Shown here: in pieces, positions 53,586-61,746 of the stretch | How the letters are laid out: every line of letters starts with the position of its first letter | How positions within the stretch are numbered: the first letter of the stretch is position 1 | Origin: Kriegella sp963975415 | GTDB taxonomy: Bacteria > Bacteroidota > Bacteroidia > Flavobacteriales > Flavobacteriaceae | Reading direction: 5' to 3' | Assembly (NCBI RefSeq): GCF_963975415.1 | Contig: NZ_CAXBGN010000015.1 | Location: forward strand, 1-64,000 | Length of the DNA stretch: 64,000 nt | Notes under the pieces: model-generated | Database searches by the model: none | What the model was told of the DNA's origin: nothing | The model's input: the letters and a program-made list of their open reading frames with translations, nothing else | Position numbers and translations under genes: made by a program

Positions 53586-54608
53586 CTAAGACTTGTTCTT
53601 ATTGGTAGATTTTCGAATGATCAAATGGGATTTTAAGACTTTTCTTGATATTGCTTTATCAAAATCGGCAATGCGTTCAATGATAAGGTTGGCCGATTCA
53701 ACACCCATTTGATAGCTTGGCTGGTCAATGCTGGTCAGCGTAGGCTCTAGAAGTTCGTCGACAGGTTCGTTGTTGATACCTATAATGGCTAGATCCTCTG
53801 GCATTTTTAATCCCCGCTCCTTGGCTGCAAGCATAACACCAATGGCCACTTGATCGCTAAAGGCCAGAACGCCATCGGGGTGTTCAGGAGAATATAGTAG
53901 CTTTCTAGCCGTGCTTAAATTTCCTTCTCTGGTGAAATCAGAATATTCGATAAATTTTTCCTCCACAGAAATATTGGCATCGGCCAATGCTTTTTTGTAG
54001 CCTAAAAGACGTGTTGTACTAATTTGTAGAATTTTTGGCCCACCAATATAGGCAATACGCTTACAGCCCACGGAAATCAAATGTTGGGTGGCGTCATAAG
54101 CGGCTTTGAAATTATCGATAATTACTTTGTCAGCTTCGACCTCGTCACAAAGACGATTGAAAAAAACCAAGGGTATCCTTCTTTTCTTCACTTCTAAAAA
54201 ATGGTCGAATTCTTTGGTTTCGCCGGCCAAGGAAACAATCAAACCGGCCACTCCAATATCCAACAACTCGTTGACCAAGATCTTTTCGCGGGCGTATGAT
54301 TCGTTAGATTGGCAAATGATAATTTGCATTTGGTGCTTTTCCAAAATTTTCTCAATACCCGATATGGCCATCGCGTACAAATGATATTTGACCCCTGGTA
54401 CAATAACACCTACGGCATTTATTTTTTTTGGCGCAAAAGGGTTGATATGTTTCGTTTGAAAATAATTGTGTTTCTGTGCCAATTCAAGTACCCTTTCCCG
54501 TGTACGGGCGCTAATTCGGGGGTTGCCCTGTAAGGCTCTCGAAACGGTAGAAATTGAAACACCTAGTTTCGTTGCAATATCTTTTAAAGTGGTTTGCTTT
54601 TTTTCCAA
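53586..54608 (-). CDS. LacI-family transcriptional regulator
   Basis: 340 residues. The HTH TLKDIATKLGVSISTVSRALQGNPRIS (residues 6-33) is followed by the hinge and a periplasmic-binding-protein-like effector domain (AVGVIVPGVKYHLYAMAISGIEKIL; DGVLAFSDQVAIGVMLAAKERG; DLAIIGINNEPV). It should bind TTGNNCAA palindromes, six of which sit between 49879 and 50525. The gene is downstream of, and convergent with, the GH pair; the effector is presumably a sugar or acid of the neighbouring pathway. Confidence 0.93.
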   Translation of the reverse strand: MEKKQTTLKDIATKLGVSISTVSRALQGNPRISARTRERVLELAQKHNYFQTKHINPFAPKKINAVGVIVPGVKYHLYAMAISGIEKILEKHQMQIIICQSNESYAREKILVNELLDIGVAGLIVSLAGETKEFDHFLEVKKRRIPLVFFNRLCDEVEADKVIIDNFKAAYDATQHLISVGCKRIAYIGGPKILQISTTRLLGYKKALADANISVEEKFIEYSDFTREGNLSTARKLLYSPEHPDGVLAFSDQVAIGVMLAAKERGLKMPEDLAIIGINNEPVDELLEPTLTSIDQPSYQMGVESANLIIERIADFDKAISRKVLKSHLIIRKSTNKNKS

Positions 54609-54753
54609 GTTCTTGAAAATGATTGTAGCAAAGATAGCCCAAATATATGTTTGTACTTTAAGGATTCATTAAACATGGACGCTTGCCGAATATTCATCGA
54701 ACTATTCAAATCAATTTTTGAATAATAATGTATTTTGAAAGCCTCTTGCGGGA

Positions 54754-55656
54754 CTATTTTTTAATCTTGATTAGAACGGCCTCGCAACTTTTTAAGTCGG
54801 AATTGAGTACAATGTCTTCTTTCGTTTTGCCATCGGTGATTTCTATGGCCACCGTGTTTGGTGGAAATTTGCCCAAATTATGGGCATAAAGAAACAAGTC
54901 ATTTGATTTGCTAGGGTCTAACGTAAAGGTGATACGCTTTTTTCTATAAGTCAAAAGGTGTTTTGAAATGATGGTTTCACCATTTAAATATATAGATACA
55001 ACATCATCGTCTTGCCGCCCATGGTCCCAGATGTCAATACTTACTTTTTCATTGTCGAAAACAAGTTCTTTTACATAGGAAATTTTCCGGCCTTCAAACG
55101 ATTGTCGGTTGGGGGATTCTAGCGCTTTAGCTACTGTGTTTTTTTGGCTATTGCCATATTTTGAGGTATTTCTTCGAGCATCGGCTTCTTCGTTCCGTAT
55201 TGAAAAATAGGGTGTGGCAAACTTGGCCACGTGGTATTTGTTATCGGGAAAGAGTTCAATACCTACTACTTGGTAGGTGTCTCCAGAACTAATGTTCTTG
55301 GCGAGTTTTATACCGTTGACGGAAAAGGTATTTTTAAATGTGCCCAATTCTTGAACAACCATATCATCTCGAGCCAGAAAAAAACGTATTGACTTTTCTG
55401 AACCAATGTTCCAGGTTTTCCATGCTATGCTGGCAGGCTCTGAAATGGTCCAAATGGTACTTTTGTTAGGTTGCAAAATTTCAATAGCCGATTTTTCAAT
55501 AGTTTGATAAATTCCTTGGTTGGCAATGGAATTGTTTGTGGTATGACTACACATAAATTGGCACACAAAGAAACTGAGTAGTAGCAAGCACTTGTTTCTT
55601 GTACTCTTGTAATAGTCATATCTATATTTGGTTTCCACAATCTCCATAATAATCAT
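54754..55656 (-). CDS. Secreted protein with Kre9/KNH-like N-domain, unknown function
   Basis: 300 residues. A signal-like hydrophobic segment (KCLLLLSFFVCQFMC) lies around residues 23-37, so translation may begin at the Met of MEIVETKYRY instead. The first domain (IEILQPNKSTIWTISEPASIAWKTWNIG ... ISSGDTYQVVGIEL) resembles the Kre9/KNH Ser-Thr-rich beta domain; the second (VSIDIWDHGRQDDDVVSIYLNGETI ... LYAHNLGKFPPNTVAIEITDG) recurs in secreted Bacteroidetes proteins. No catalytic residues are recognised. It is adjacent to, but about 145 bp from, the LacI gene on the same strand. Confidence 0.65.
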   Translation of the reverse strand: MIIMEIVETKYRYDYYKSTRNKCLLLLSFFVCQFMCSHTTNNSIANQGIYQTIEKSAIEILQPNKSTIWTISEPASIAWKTWNIGSEKSIRFFLARDDMVVQELGTFKNTFSVNGIKLAKNISSGDTYQVVGIELFPDNKYHVAKFATPYFSIRNEEADARRNTSKYGNSQKNTVAKALESPNRQSFEGRKISYVKELVFDNEKVSIDIWDHGRQDDDVVSIYLNGETIISKHLLTYRKKRITFTLDPSKSNDLFLYAHNLGKFPPNTVAIEITDGKTKEDIVLNSDLKSCEAVLIKIKK

Positions 55657-56009
55657 TATCTAATTAACACATAATTGAGGTAAATGTTGGATAACGACCC
55701 CTTTTTTTGCTCAAAACGATGCCTTTTTCGATGTAAAGATGGCTTAAGATAGATTTTTTGATGAGGAATAATAATAGAAGGCTAGAGATTTTTTTGCTGA
55801 GAACCGGTTTGACGAAAGCAAACAATTTTAGATAAGCGATCTATAACTACTATTTGCCGGGTATAAAACGATAATATTCTCTTTCACAACTTCCTTCCGT
55901 TTGTATTCTTAGAAATGTACTTTATCGCGTTTTTATACGTTAAAAAACAGGGGCTTATGTGAATTCCAAATCAGCATGGTTCCAACTAAAAACTTAACCT
56001 GCGTAAATT
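55657..56009. other. Intergenic region, nothing recognised
   Basis: This divergent gap of about 350 bases between the Kre9-like protein and the T9SS cargo gene holds only AT-rich sequence; presumably it contains both promoters. No clear repeat, RNA or small gene is seen. Confidence 0.5.
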
Positions 56010-58313
56010 TTGAAAAGGATTTTCACAACCTTTCTGGTTCTATGGTGCCTTCAAGTGGTCACGGCCCAAAAAGAAACCGCTATCTGGTATTTCGGAAAAA
56101 ATGCCGGACTCGACTTTAATTCCGGGTCACCTGTAATTTTGGAAGATGGCGCGCTGAATACTGTGGAAGGATGTGCTACTTTCTCTGATGCTAAGGGAGA
56201 TCTTTTGTTTTATACTGATGGTCGAACGGTCTGGAACCGCAATCACGACATCATGCCCAATGGTACAGAATTAATGGGGCACTCCTCAAGTACGCAATCG
56301 GGCATCATTATTCCCGCACCTGGAAATAAGAACAACTATTACATATTTACTTCCTATTTTCAAGTACAAGGCGGTTTACACTACTCCGAAGTAGACATGA
56401 ACGCAAGCCTTGGAATGGGTGAGGTCACCAGAAAAAATATTGAACTTCGTAATCCCGTTGCCGAAAAACTCACGGCCGTACAGCACAAGAATGGCAAAGA
56501 TGTCTGGGTTATCGCACACGATTGGGGAAACAATGCCTATTTGGCTTATTTGGTAACTGAAGCTGGCGTAAACCCGACCCCGGTTGTCAGCAATGTCGGT
56601 TTTAGTTTGGAATTCGGAACCGAAGGAAACGATGTTTTTAAGAGTAGGGGGTATTTAAAGGCCTCGCCCGACGGAACAAAGTTGGCCGTTAGCCATGCCT
56701 TTGTCGGTGCTGAAATTTTAGATTTTGATACCACAACTGGTAAAGTCTCGAACCCTTTGGTTTTAATGCAATCCCCAACGAGCGATTTTTATGGGGTTGA
56801 GTTTTCGCCCTATGGTAATTTTCTTTATGTTTCCATTTTAAATGATGATATCTATCAGTTTGATTTAAAGGCGGCCGATGTTGTAAATTCCAAAATACCT
56901 TTGAATGTGCCCAGAAAAATGGCGGGTGGATTGCAGATGGCATTAGATGGTAAAATCTATGTTGCCAGCTTTCAGTCACTTTCTGTGATAGAGCAGCCAG
57001 AGCAATTAGGGGTGTCATGTTCTTTTAAAGGAAATGCCATTGACTTGGGGTCAGGGGTTAGTACGCACGGCTTGCCACCTTTTATAACTTCTTTGTTTCA
57101 ATTGGGTATTCAGGCAGATAATTTTTGTTTTGGTGATGTTACCGAGTTTTCGGTCAAGGCCACGGAACCTATTGATTCTACGGAATGGGATTTCGGGGAT
57201 GGACACACCTCTTCATTGCCGAGCCCATCGCATACCTATGAAACCCCAGGTGACTATACCGTGAGCGCTACGGTGACTATCGGTACACGTATAAAGACGG
57301 AAACCAGACAAATAACGATTTATAATATTCCCGAAGCAAAAGACGCTACTTTGGTGCAATGCGACTTGAATTCAAATGGAACTGCTTTGTTCGATCTTTC
57401 TCAAGTAGATGTCGATATTTTGGGAGATCAAAATCCATTGCAATATCAGGTGTCTTATTTTGCGGATGAAATGGATGCCGTTAATGGGCAAAACGCACTT
57501 TTGAAAACGGAATTTCAAAATAAGGGTTTGCAGGAAAGCATTTATGCAAGAGTGCAATCGCGAGTGGCAGGAGATTGTTATGCCCTATCACAAGTATCAC
57601 TGAAACTTCTGGGGTTACCTGAACCCGATTTGGAGGCTGCTTATGTGGTTTGTCCCGATAATCCGGATCTGACACTAGATGGTGGTGATTTTGATAATTG
57701 GATTTGGGCGAACGGGCAGGGTGTGATATTGGCCACGACCCGTATTTTTCAGATAACGGAAATAGGAGATTATAGTTTAACGGTGACAAATGGACTGGAA
57801 GGTACAAGTTGCGATAAAACCGTTTATTTTCAAGTGAATCCTTCCGACGTGCCGGAAGATTTTACGGCCAGCGTAAATAATTTTGCTGACCAATTGACCG
57901 TCACGGTTGAAGTGGCAGGCAGTGGCGATTTTCAATATTCGATTGATGGGCTATATTTTCAAGAACGTAATTCCTTCGATGTTTTACCAGGTAAATATAC
58001 CGTTTATGTTCGCGATATGGGCCAATGTAGAATGTTGTCGAAAGAGGTAATTGCCTTGGGGTATCCGAAATTCTTCACACCGAACAGTGATGGTGTCAAC
58101 GATTATTGGAATATTTTGGGAGCGGAACATTTTCCCGAATCCATTGTCTTTATTTTTGATCGTTACGGAAAGTTATTACATCAAGTATCTCCGCTCGAGT
58201 TAGGTTGGGATGGCGATTACCAAGGCCTGTCAATGCCATCTTCCGATTATTGGTTTCGATTTGAAAATGAAGACGGTTCTGTTTTTAAAGGTCATTTTAC
58301 CTTAAAACGATGA
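56010..58313 (+). CDS. T9SS-secreted protein with propeller, PKD and type B sorting domain
   Basis: 767 residues from TTG (no ATG fits; signal peptide KRIFTTFLVLWCLQVVTAQ). A WD40/propeller-like region (about 25-370: AIWYFGKNAGLDFNSG; GIIIPAPGNKNNYYIFTS; GVEFSPYGNFLYVSI) precedes a PKD domain (about 375-450: STEWDFGDGHTSSLPSPSHTYETPGDYTVSATV), additional beta-sandwich domains with YPKFFTPNSDGVNDYWNI at about 685 and a C-terminal type B sorting module (IFDRYGKLLHQV ... WDGDYQGLSMPSSDYWFRF). This is the gliding-type C-terminal domain recognised by the type IX secretion system. Function of the propeller is unknown; export or surface adhesion is likely. Confidence 0.88.
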   Translation: MKRIFTTFLVLWCLQVVTAQKETAIWYFGKNAGLDFNSGSPVILEDGALNTVEGCATFSDAKGDLLFYTDGRTVWNRNHDIMPNGTELMGHSSSTQSGIIIPAPGNKNNYYIFTSYFQVQGGLHYSEVDMNASLGMGEVTRKNIELRNPVAEKLTAVQHKNGKDVWVIAHDWGNNAYLAYLVTEAGVNPTPVVSNVGFSLEFGTEGNDVFKSRGYLKASPDGTKLAVSHAFVGAEILDFDTTTGKVSNPLVLMQSPTSDFYGVEFSPYGNFLYVSILNDDIYQFDLKAADVVNSKIPLNVPRKMAGGLQMALDGKIYVASFQSLSVIEQPEQLGVSCSFKGNAIDLGSGVSTHGLPPFITSLFQLGIQADNFCFGDVTEFSVKATEPIDSTEWDFGDGHTSSLPSPSHTYETPGDYTVSATVTIGTRIKTETRQITIYNIPEAKDATLVQCDLNSNGTALFDLSQVDVDILGDQNPLQYQVSYFADEMDAVNGQNALLKTEFQNKGLQESIYARVQSRVAGDCYALSQVSLKLLGLPEPDLEAAYVVCPDNPDLTLDGGDFDNWIWANGQGVILATTRIFQITEIGDYSLTVTNGLEGTSCDKTVYFQVNPSDVPEDFTASVNNFADQLTVTVEVAGSGDFQYSIDGLYFQERNSFDVLPGKYTVYVRDMGQCRMLSKEVIALGYPKFFTPNSDGVNDYWNILGAEHFPESIVFIFDRYGKLLHQVSPLELGWDGDYQGLSMPSSDYWFRFENEDGSVFKGHFTLKR

Positions 58314-58338
58314 TTTGATGATTTTATGAACAAATAAG

Positions 58339-60249
58339 TCAATGCCAGAAAGAGGCTGGCGATTTTTTTACCCCTGCACCTGCATAGTCCAATTGAAGCT
58401 CTTCACCCAAGAAATCCTCAAAATAATCAATACGTACGGCATGCATTCCCTTTTTTAGGGCCTTCAACCCCTTTTTAGTACTTGTATTATGAGAACCATC
58501 ATTGTCAACGACCAATTCATCATCGATATACAATTTGCTGCCATCGTCAGATTTAAGGTAAAAGGTGTAAATACCGGTTTCGGGCACTTCGATATACCCC
58601 TTGTATTGAATGGCGTAATGGTCTAGTCGTTCGCCTATTTTATCGGGATCCAGCTCTGTTACCGATCCCGTTTTTTTTGGATTGGAAAGGGATGAAAAAT
58701 CAGGTACCGCTGTAAAATTACCCTCGTAATAGGTATACGACAATCCTTTTTTTGGCCGTTTGGTTTTTACCACTGCACTTGGTTTTACTTTTTCATACTT
58801 TTTATTGAAGACAGTGCTGCGATACCCTTCATTATCGGTAAGCATAATTTTGATATTCGTGCTATTGTCAAGTGTCAGTTTTTCGGGGAAAATGGTGGAC
58901 TCTGTTTCTGGTGTTTGTCCGTCGGTAGTATATCTTGCTTGAATGTTTTGATACGGGTGTGAAACTTCGATCTGCATTTCCTTAAAGAAAATATTGTCTT
59001 CCGTCATTTTGATTCCGACACTCGAGGGATTTAATTCTATAGTTTCTGTGCCATGAAGGTTAAACTCTGGTGCCATAAATGCACTGTCGTATCCCATTTC
59101 CCATTGCATTTCTAAAGGGTCCCATTCCGAAATTTCTGAATCCCCGATTGGTTTTGTTGCCAATGTAATTTGTTGCTGACTTTGGGGAGGTAGGCTAAGC
59201 TGAAATTTAGAGACGTCTGGTTGAATTTGGTGATGATGGAATAATTGGCCCCTAAAATGAATAGTATCTTCCGAGGCATTGTTCAGGGTCATCAAAATCT
59301 TCCGCTTTGTATCTTTGCCAAGTACCAATGTGTTAAAATTGGTCGCATCGATCAGGGCTTTTGCCATTTTTTGGGTCGTTCGGTTGCTTACGTCTTGGTC
59401 GATAATACCAGAGAGACTTAGGTTGACCAACTTAGGTCCTTCGTCGGTCATGGTTACCCATCCGACGTGATCGAATTCGCCGAATTTTGGACCCCTTAGT
59501 TTACTGCCGCCGCCCGTAGTTCCTAAAACATAATGATTTTGATCATTCTTGACATCGTGCATATAGCGATGGGTGTGCCCGGCGAAAACAGTATATTTTC
59601 GGTCTGCTATAGCGGCTTCTATTTCGTCGAATCCGTTCACATCACCAAAAGCCCATAAAGGGTGGTGCATGTATATCATCGTCCATCGCACATCGCTATT
59701 TTCTGAAATGGTCTGCTTTAAAAATGCAATCTGATCGTCGCCCAACAGAACACCGTCACCATCATTGGTGTTGAGTATCAAGAAAAGCACGTCTTTATAG
59801 ATAAAATGGTAGTAATCTTTTCCGTAGCGCTCTTTCCATTGGGCACCCATCTCGGCATTGGAATAGTCATGGTTGCCGGCTACGTAAAAGAAACGGGTGG
59901 AGAGCGGGTTTAGGATGCTATCAAATTCGGCCCATTGTTCATCGATGAGTGATTCATCTTTGGTATAGCCTTCAATAAGATCGCCAACGCTCATAACAAA
60001 CTCTGGATACAGTTTGTTTATTTTATGAAGTGCGTCGCCGAATACCCCTTTGCGATGACCGCCCGTTCGGTCGCTTACTATGGCGAACTGAAAATTTTCA
60101 GGGTTATTGTAAAATGGTTTGCTGGTCCAAGGTTTTTTCTCTGTTTTTACGGTGTGGGAAAACGCTTCGTTTTCTTCTTGCGCATGCGTTATATCTATGT
60201 GCAATGCTATAATAAAAAGGAGCAGCAGGATTTTTGTAAGGTTTGACAT
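58339..60249 (-). CDS. Secreted metallophosphoesterase with PA14 domain
   Basis: 636 residues with signal peptide (LLLLFIIALHIDITHAQ). The calcineurin-like core (about 50-260) shows the metal motifs FAIVSDRTGGH, VGDLIEGY, AGNHDYSN, MHHPLW and AGHTHRY. A beta domain follows, then a chitobiase-like domain (QNIQARYTTDGQTPETESTIF), and the C-terminus (about 505-630) is a PA14 domain (YIEVPETGIYTFYLKSDDGSKLYIDDELVVDNDGSH), often carbohydrate-binding. It may remove phosphate or sulfate-like groups from surface glycans, or nucleotides; the substrate is unknown. Confidence 0.88.
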   Translation of the reverse strand: MSNLTKILLLLFIIALHIDITHAQEENEAFSHTVKTEKKPWTSKPFYNNPENFQFAIVSDRTGGHRKGVFGDALHKINKLYPEFVMSVGDLIEGYTKDESLIDEQWAEFDSILNPLSTRFFYVAGNHDYSNAEMGAQWKERYGKDYYHFIYKDVLFLILNTNDGDGVLLGDDQIAFLKQTISENSDVRWTMIYMHHPLWAFGDVNGFDEIEAAIADRKYTVFAGHTHRYMHDVKNDQNHYVLGTTGGGSKLRGPKFGEFDHVGWVTMTDEGPKLVNLSLSGIIDQDVSNRTTQKMAKALIDATNFNTLVLGKDTKRKILMTLNNASEDTIHFRGQLFHHHQIQPDVSKFQLSLPPQSQQQITLATKPIGDSEISEWDPLEMQWEMGYDSAFMAPEFNLHGTETIELNPSSVGIKMTEDNIFFKEMQIEVSHPYQNIQARYTTDGQTPETESTIFPEKLTLDNSTNIKIMLTDNEGYRSTVFNKKYEKVKPSAVVKTKRPKKGLSYTYYEGNFTAVPDFSSLSNPKKTGSVTELDPDKIGERLDHYAIQYKGYIEVPETGIYTFYLKSDDGSKLYIDDELVVDNDGSHNTSTKKGLKALKKGMHAVRIDYFEDFLGEELQLDYAGAGVKKSPASFWH

Positions 60250-60392
60250 GGTGATTATTTAGAGGATAAAAATATTTTGTTTCATTGGAATGGTACTTAA
60301 GACAGTGTTAAGTTATAGCGTTTTTAAAGTTACCATATTTTTTTACTCCTATTGTGAGTGAAAGCCCCTCTCCTTTTTTAACAGCACAAATA

Positions 60393-60424
60393 TTGGAAAT
60401 ATTCCAAATAATAGGAAATATTCC
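60393..60424. promoter_or_regulatory. Tandem GGAAATATTCC sites upstream of dinB
   Basis: GGAAATATTCC occurs twice (60395-60405 and 60414-60424), centre spacing 19 bp, about two helical turns. Each is a GGAA-N3-TTCC dyad, the first flanked by TT/AA. They end about 28 bp before the dinB ATG. A candidate LexA-like/S24 repressor operator of an SOS-type response; no such repressor gene is visible in the window. Confidence 0.6.
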
Positions 60425-60452
60425 ATAAATTAGCATTTCCTTTTGGTGTGCA

Positions 60453-61667
60453 ATGAACAAGACAATATTACATTTAGACTTGGATACTTTCTTTGTGTCC
60501 GTAGAGCGGCGGTTAGATAGTCGTTTACAAAATAGACCGATTCTTGTTGGCGGGTTGAGCGATAGGGGGGTGGTTGCGGCTTGTAGTTACGAAACGCGGG
60601 GATTTGGAGTACATTCGGGAATGCCGATGAAAATGGCCAAGGAGCTATGTCCTGGTGCCGTAGCGATCAAAGGCAATGCAGGTACGTACAGCAAACACTC
60701 TGATGAGGTGACCGAGATTATCAAAGAGCATGTGCCGTTGTTCGAGAAATCGAGTATTGATGAATTTTATGCCGATTTGACTGGTATGGATCGATTTTTC
60801 GGTTCTTATAAATATGCGTCGGAGCTTCGACGGCGTATTATAAGGGAAACAGGACTACCCATTTCTTTTGGTCTATCGGTCAATAAAGTAGTTTCCAAAG
60901 TAGCGACCAATGAGGCCAAACCGAACAATCAGCTAAAAATCGATTACGGATTTGAAAAACCTTTCTTGGCACCGCTATCCATAAAAAAAATACCTATGGT
61001 TGGCGATAAGACCTATCAGACGTTACGCAACTTGGGGCTACGACAAATACGTACCATACAAGAAATGCCGGTAAACGTTATGCAGCGGGTATTGGGCAAG
61101 AACGGCACTGTGATTTGGAAACGGGCCAACGGAGTAGACAACACCCCAGTAATTCCTTTTTGTGAGCGAAAATCGATTTCTACCGAGCGTACCTTCGATA
61201 AAGATACTATTGATGTGGTGAAGTTAAAAGGCATCCTTATTGCGATGACCGAAAATTTGGCCTATCAATTACGGCGGGGCGAAAAACTGACAGCCTGTAT
61301 CACTGTAAAAATCCGGTATTCCGATTTTAATACTTATTCCAAACAGTTAAGAATTCCCTATACCAGCGCCGATCATATTTTGATTCCTAAGATTTTGGAG
61401 CTTTTTAAAACACTATATAATAGGCGTTTATTGGTGCGGTTGGTAGGTATTCGGTTTAGTCATTTGGTTTCGGGCAATTACCAGATCGATCTATTCGACG
61501 ATACCGAAGAAATATTGAATCTGTATCATGCCATGGATCATATAAGAAAGCGCTATGGTGATAAAAGTGTCGTACGTGCTTCGGCTATGGGAGCACGGAC
61601 CATTGGTAGAATGCACAACCCATTCAATGGGAACCCCCCTATTGTCTTGGCGCATCGAAAACAGTAA
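60453..61667 (+). CDS. dinB: Y-family DNA polymerase IV (DinB)
   Basis: 404 residues, full length. Catalytic metal ligands appear in LHLDLDTFFVSVERR (Asp9) and SSIDEFYADLTGMD (Asp103, Glu104); palm/thumb residues GLPISFGLSVNKVVSKVATNEAKP and the little-finger domain (about 235-350) follow. It performs translesion, error-prone synthesis. It is followed after 79 bp by a second DnaE-type polymerase, and preceded by the tandem GGAAATATTCC sites; the pair looks like a Bacteroidetes mutagenesis cassette under damage control. Confidence 0.94.
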   Translation: MNKTILHLDLDTFFVSVERRLDSRLQNRPILVGGLSDRGVVAACSYETRGFGVHSGMPMKMAKELCPGAVAIKGNAGTYSKHSDEVTEIIKEHVPLFEKSSIDEFYADLTGMDRFFGSYKYASELRRRIIRETGLPISFGLSVNKVVSKVATNEAKPNNQLKIDYGFEKPFLAPLSIKKIPMVGDKTYQTLRNLGLRQIRTIQEMPVNVMQRVLGKNGTVIWKRANGVDNTPVIPFCERKSISTERTFDKDTIDVVKLKGILIAMTENLAYQLRRGEKLTACITVKIRYSDFNTYSKQLRIPYTSADHILIPKILELFKTLYNRRLLVRLVGIRFSHLVSGNYQIDLFDDTEEILNLYHAMDHIRKRYGDKSVVRASAMGARTIGRMHNPFNGNPPIVLAHRKQ

Positions 61668-61746
61668 AACGGGTTGATAGTTGTTGGTTTTTGAACCTTG
61701 GTATTCGACTCACAACCATTTGTGAACAAAATCAAATAGCAACCAT

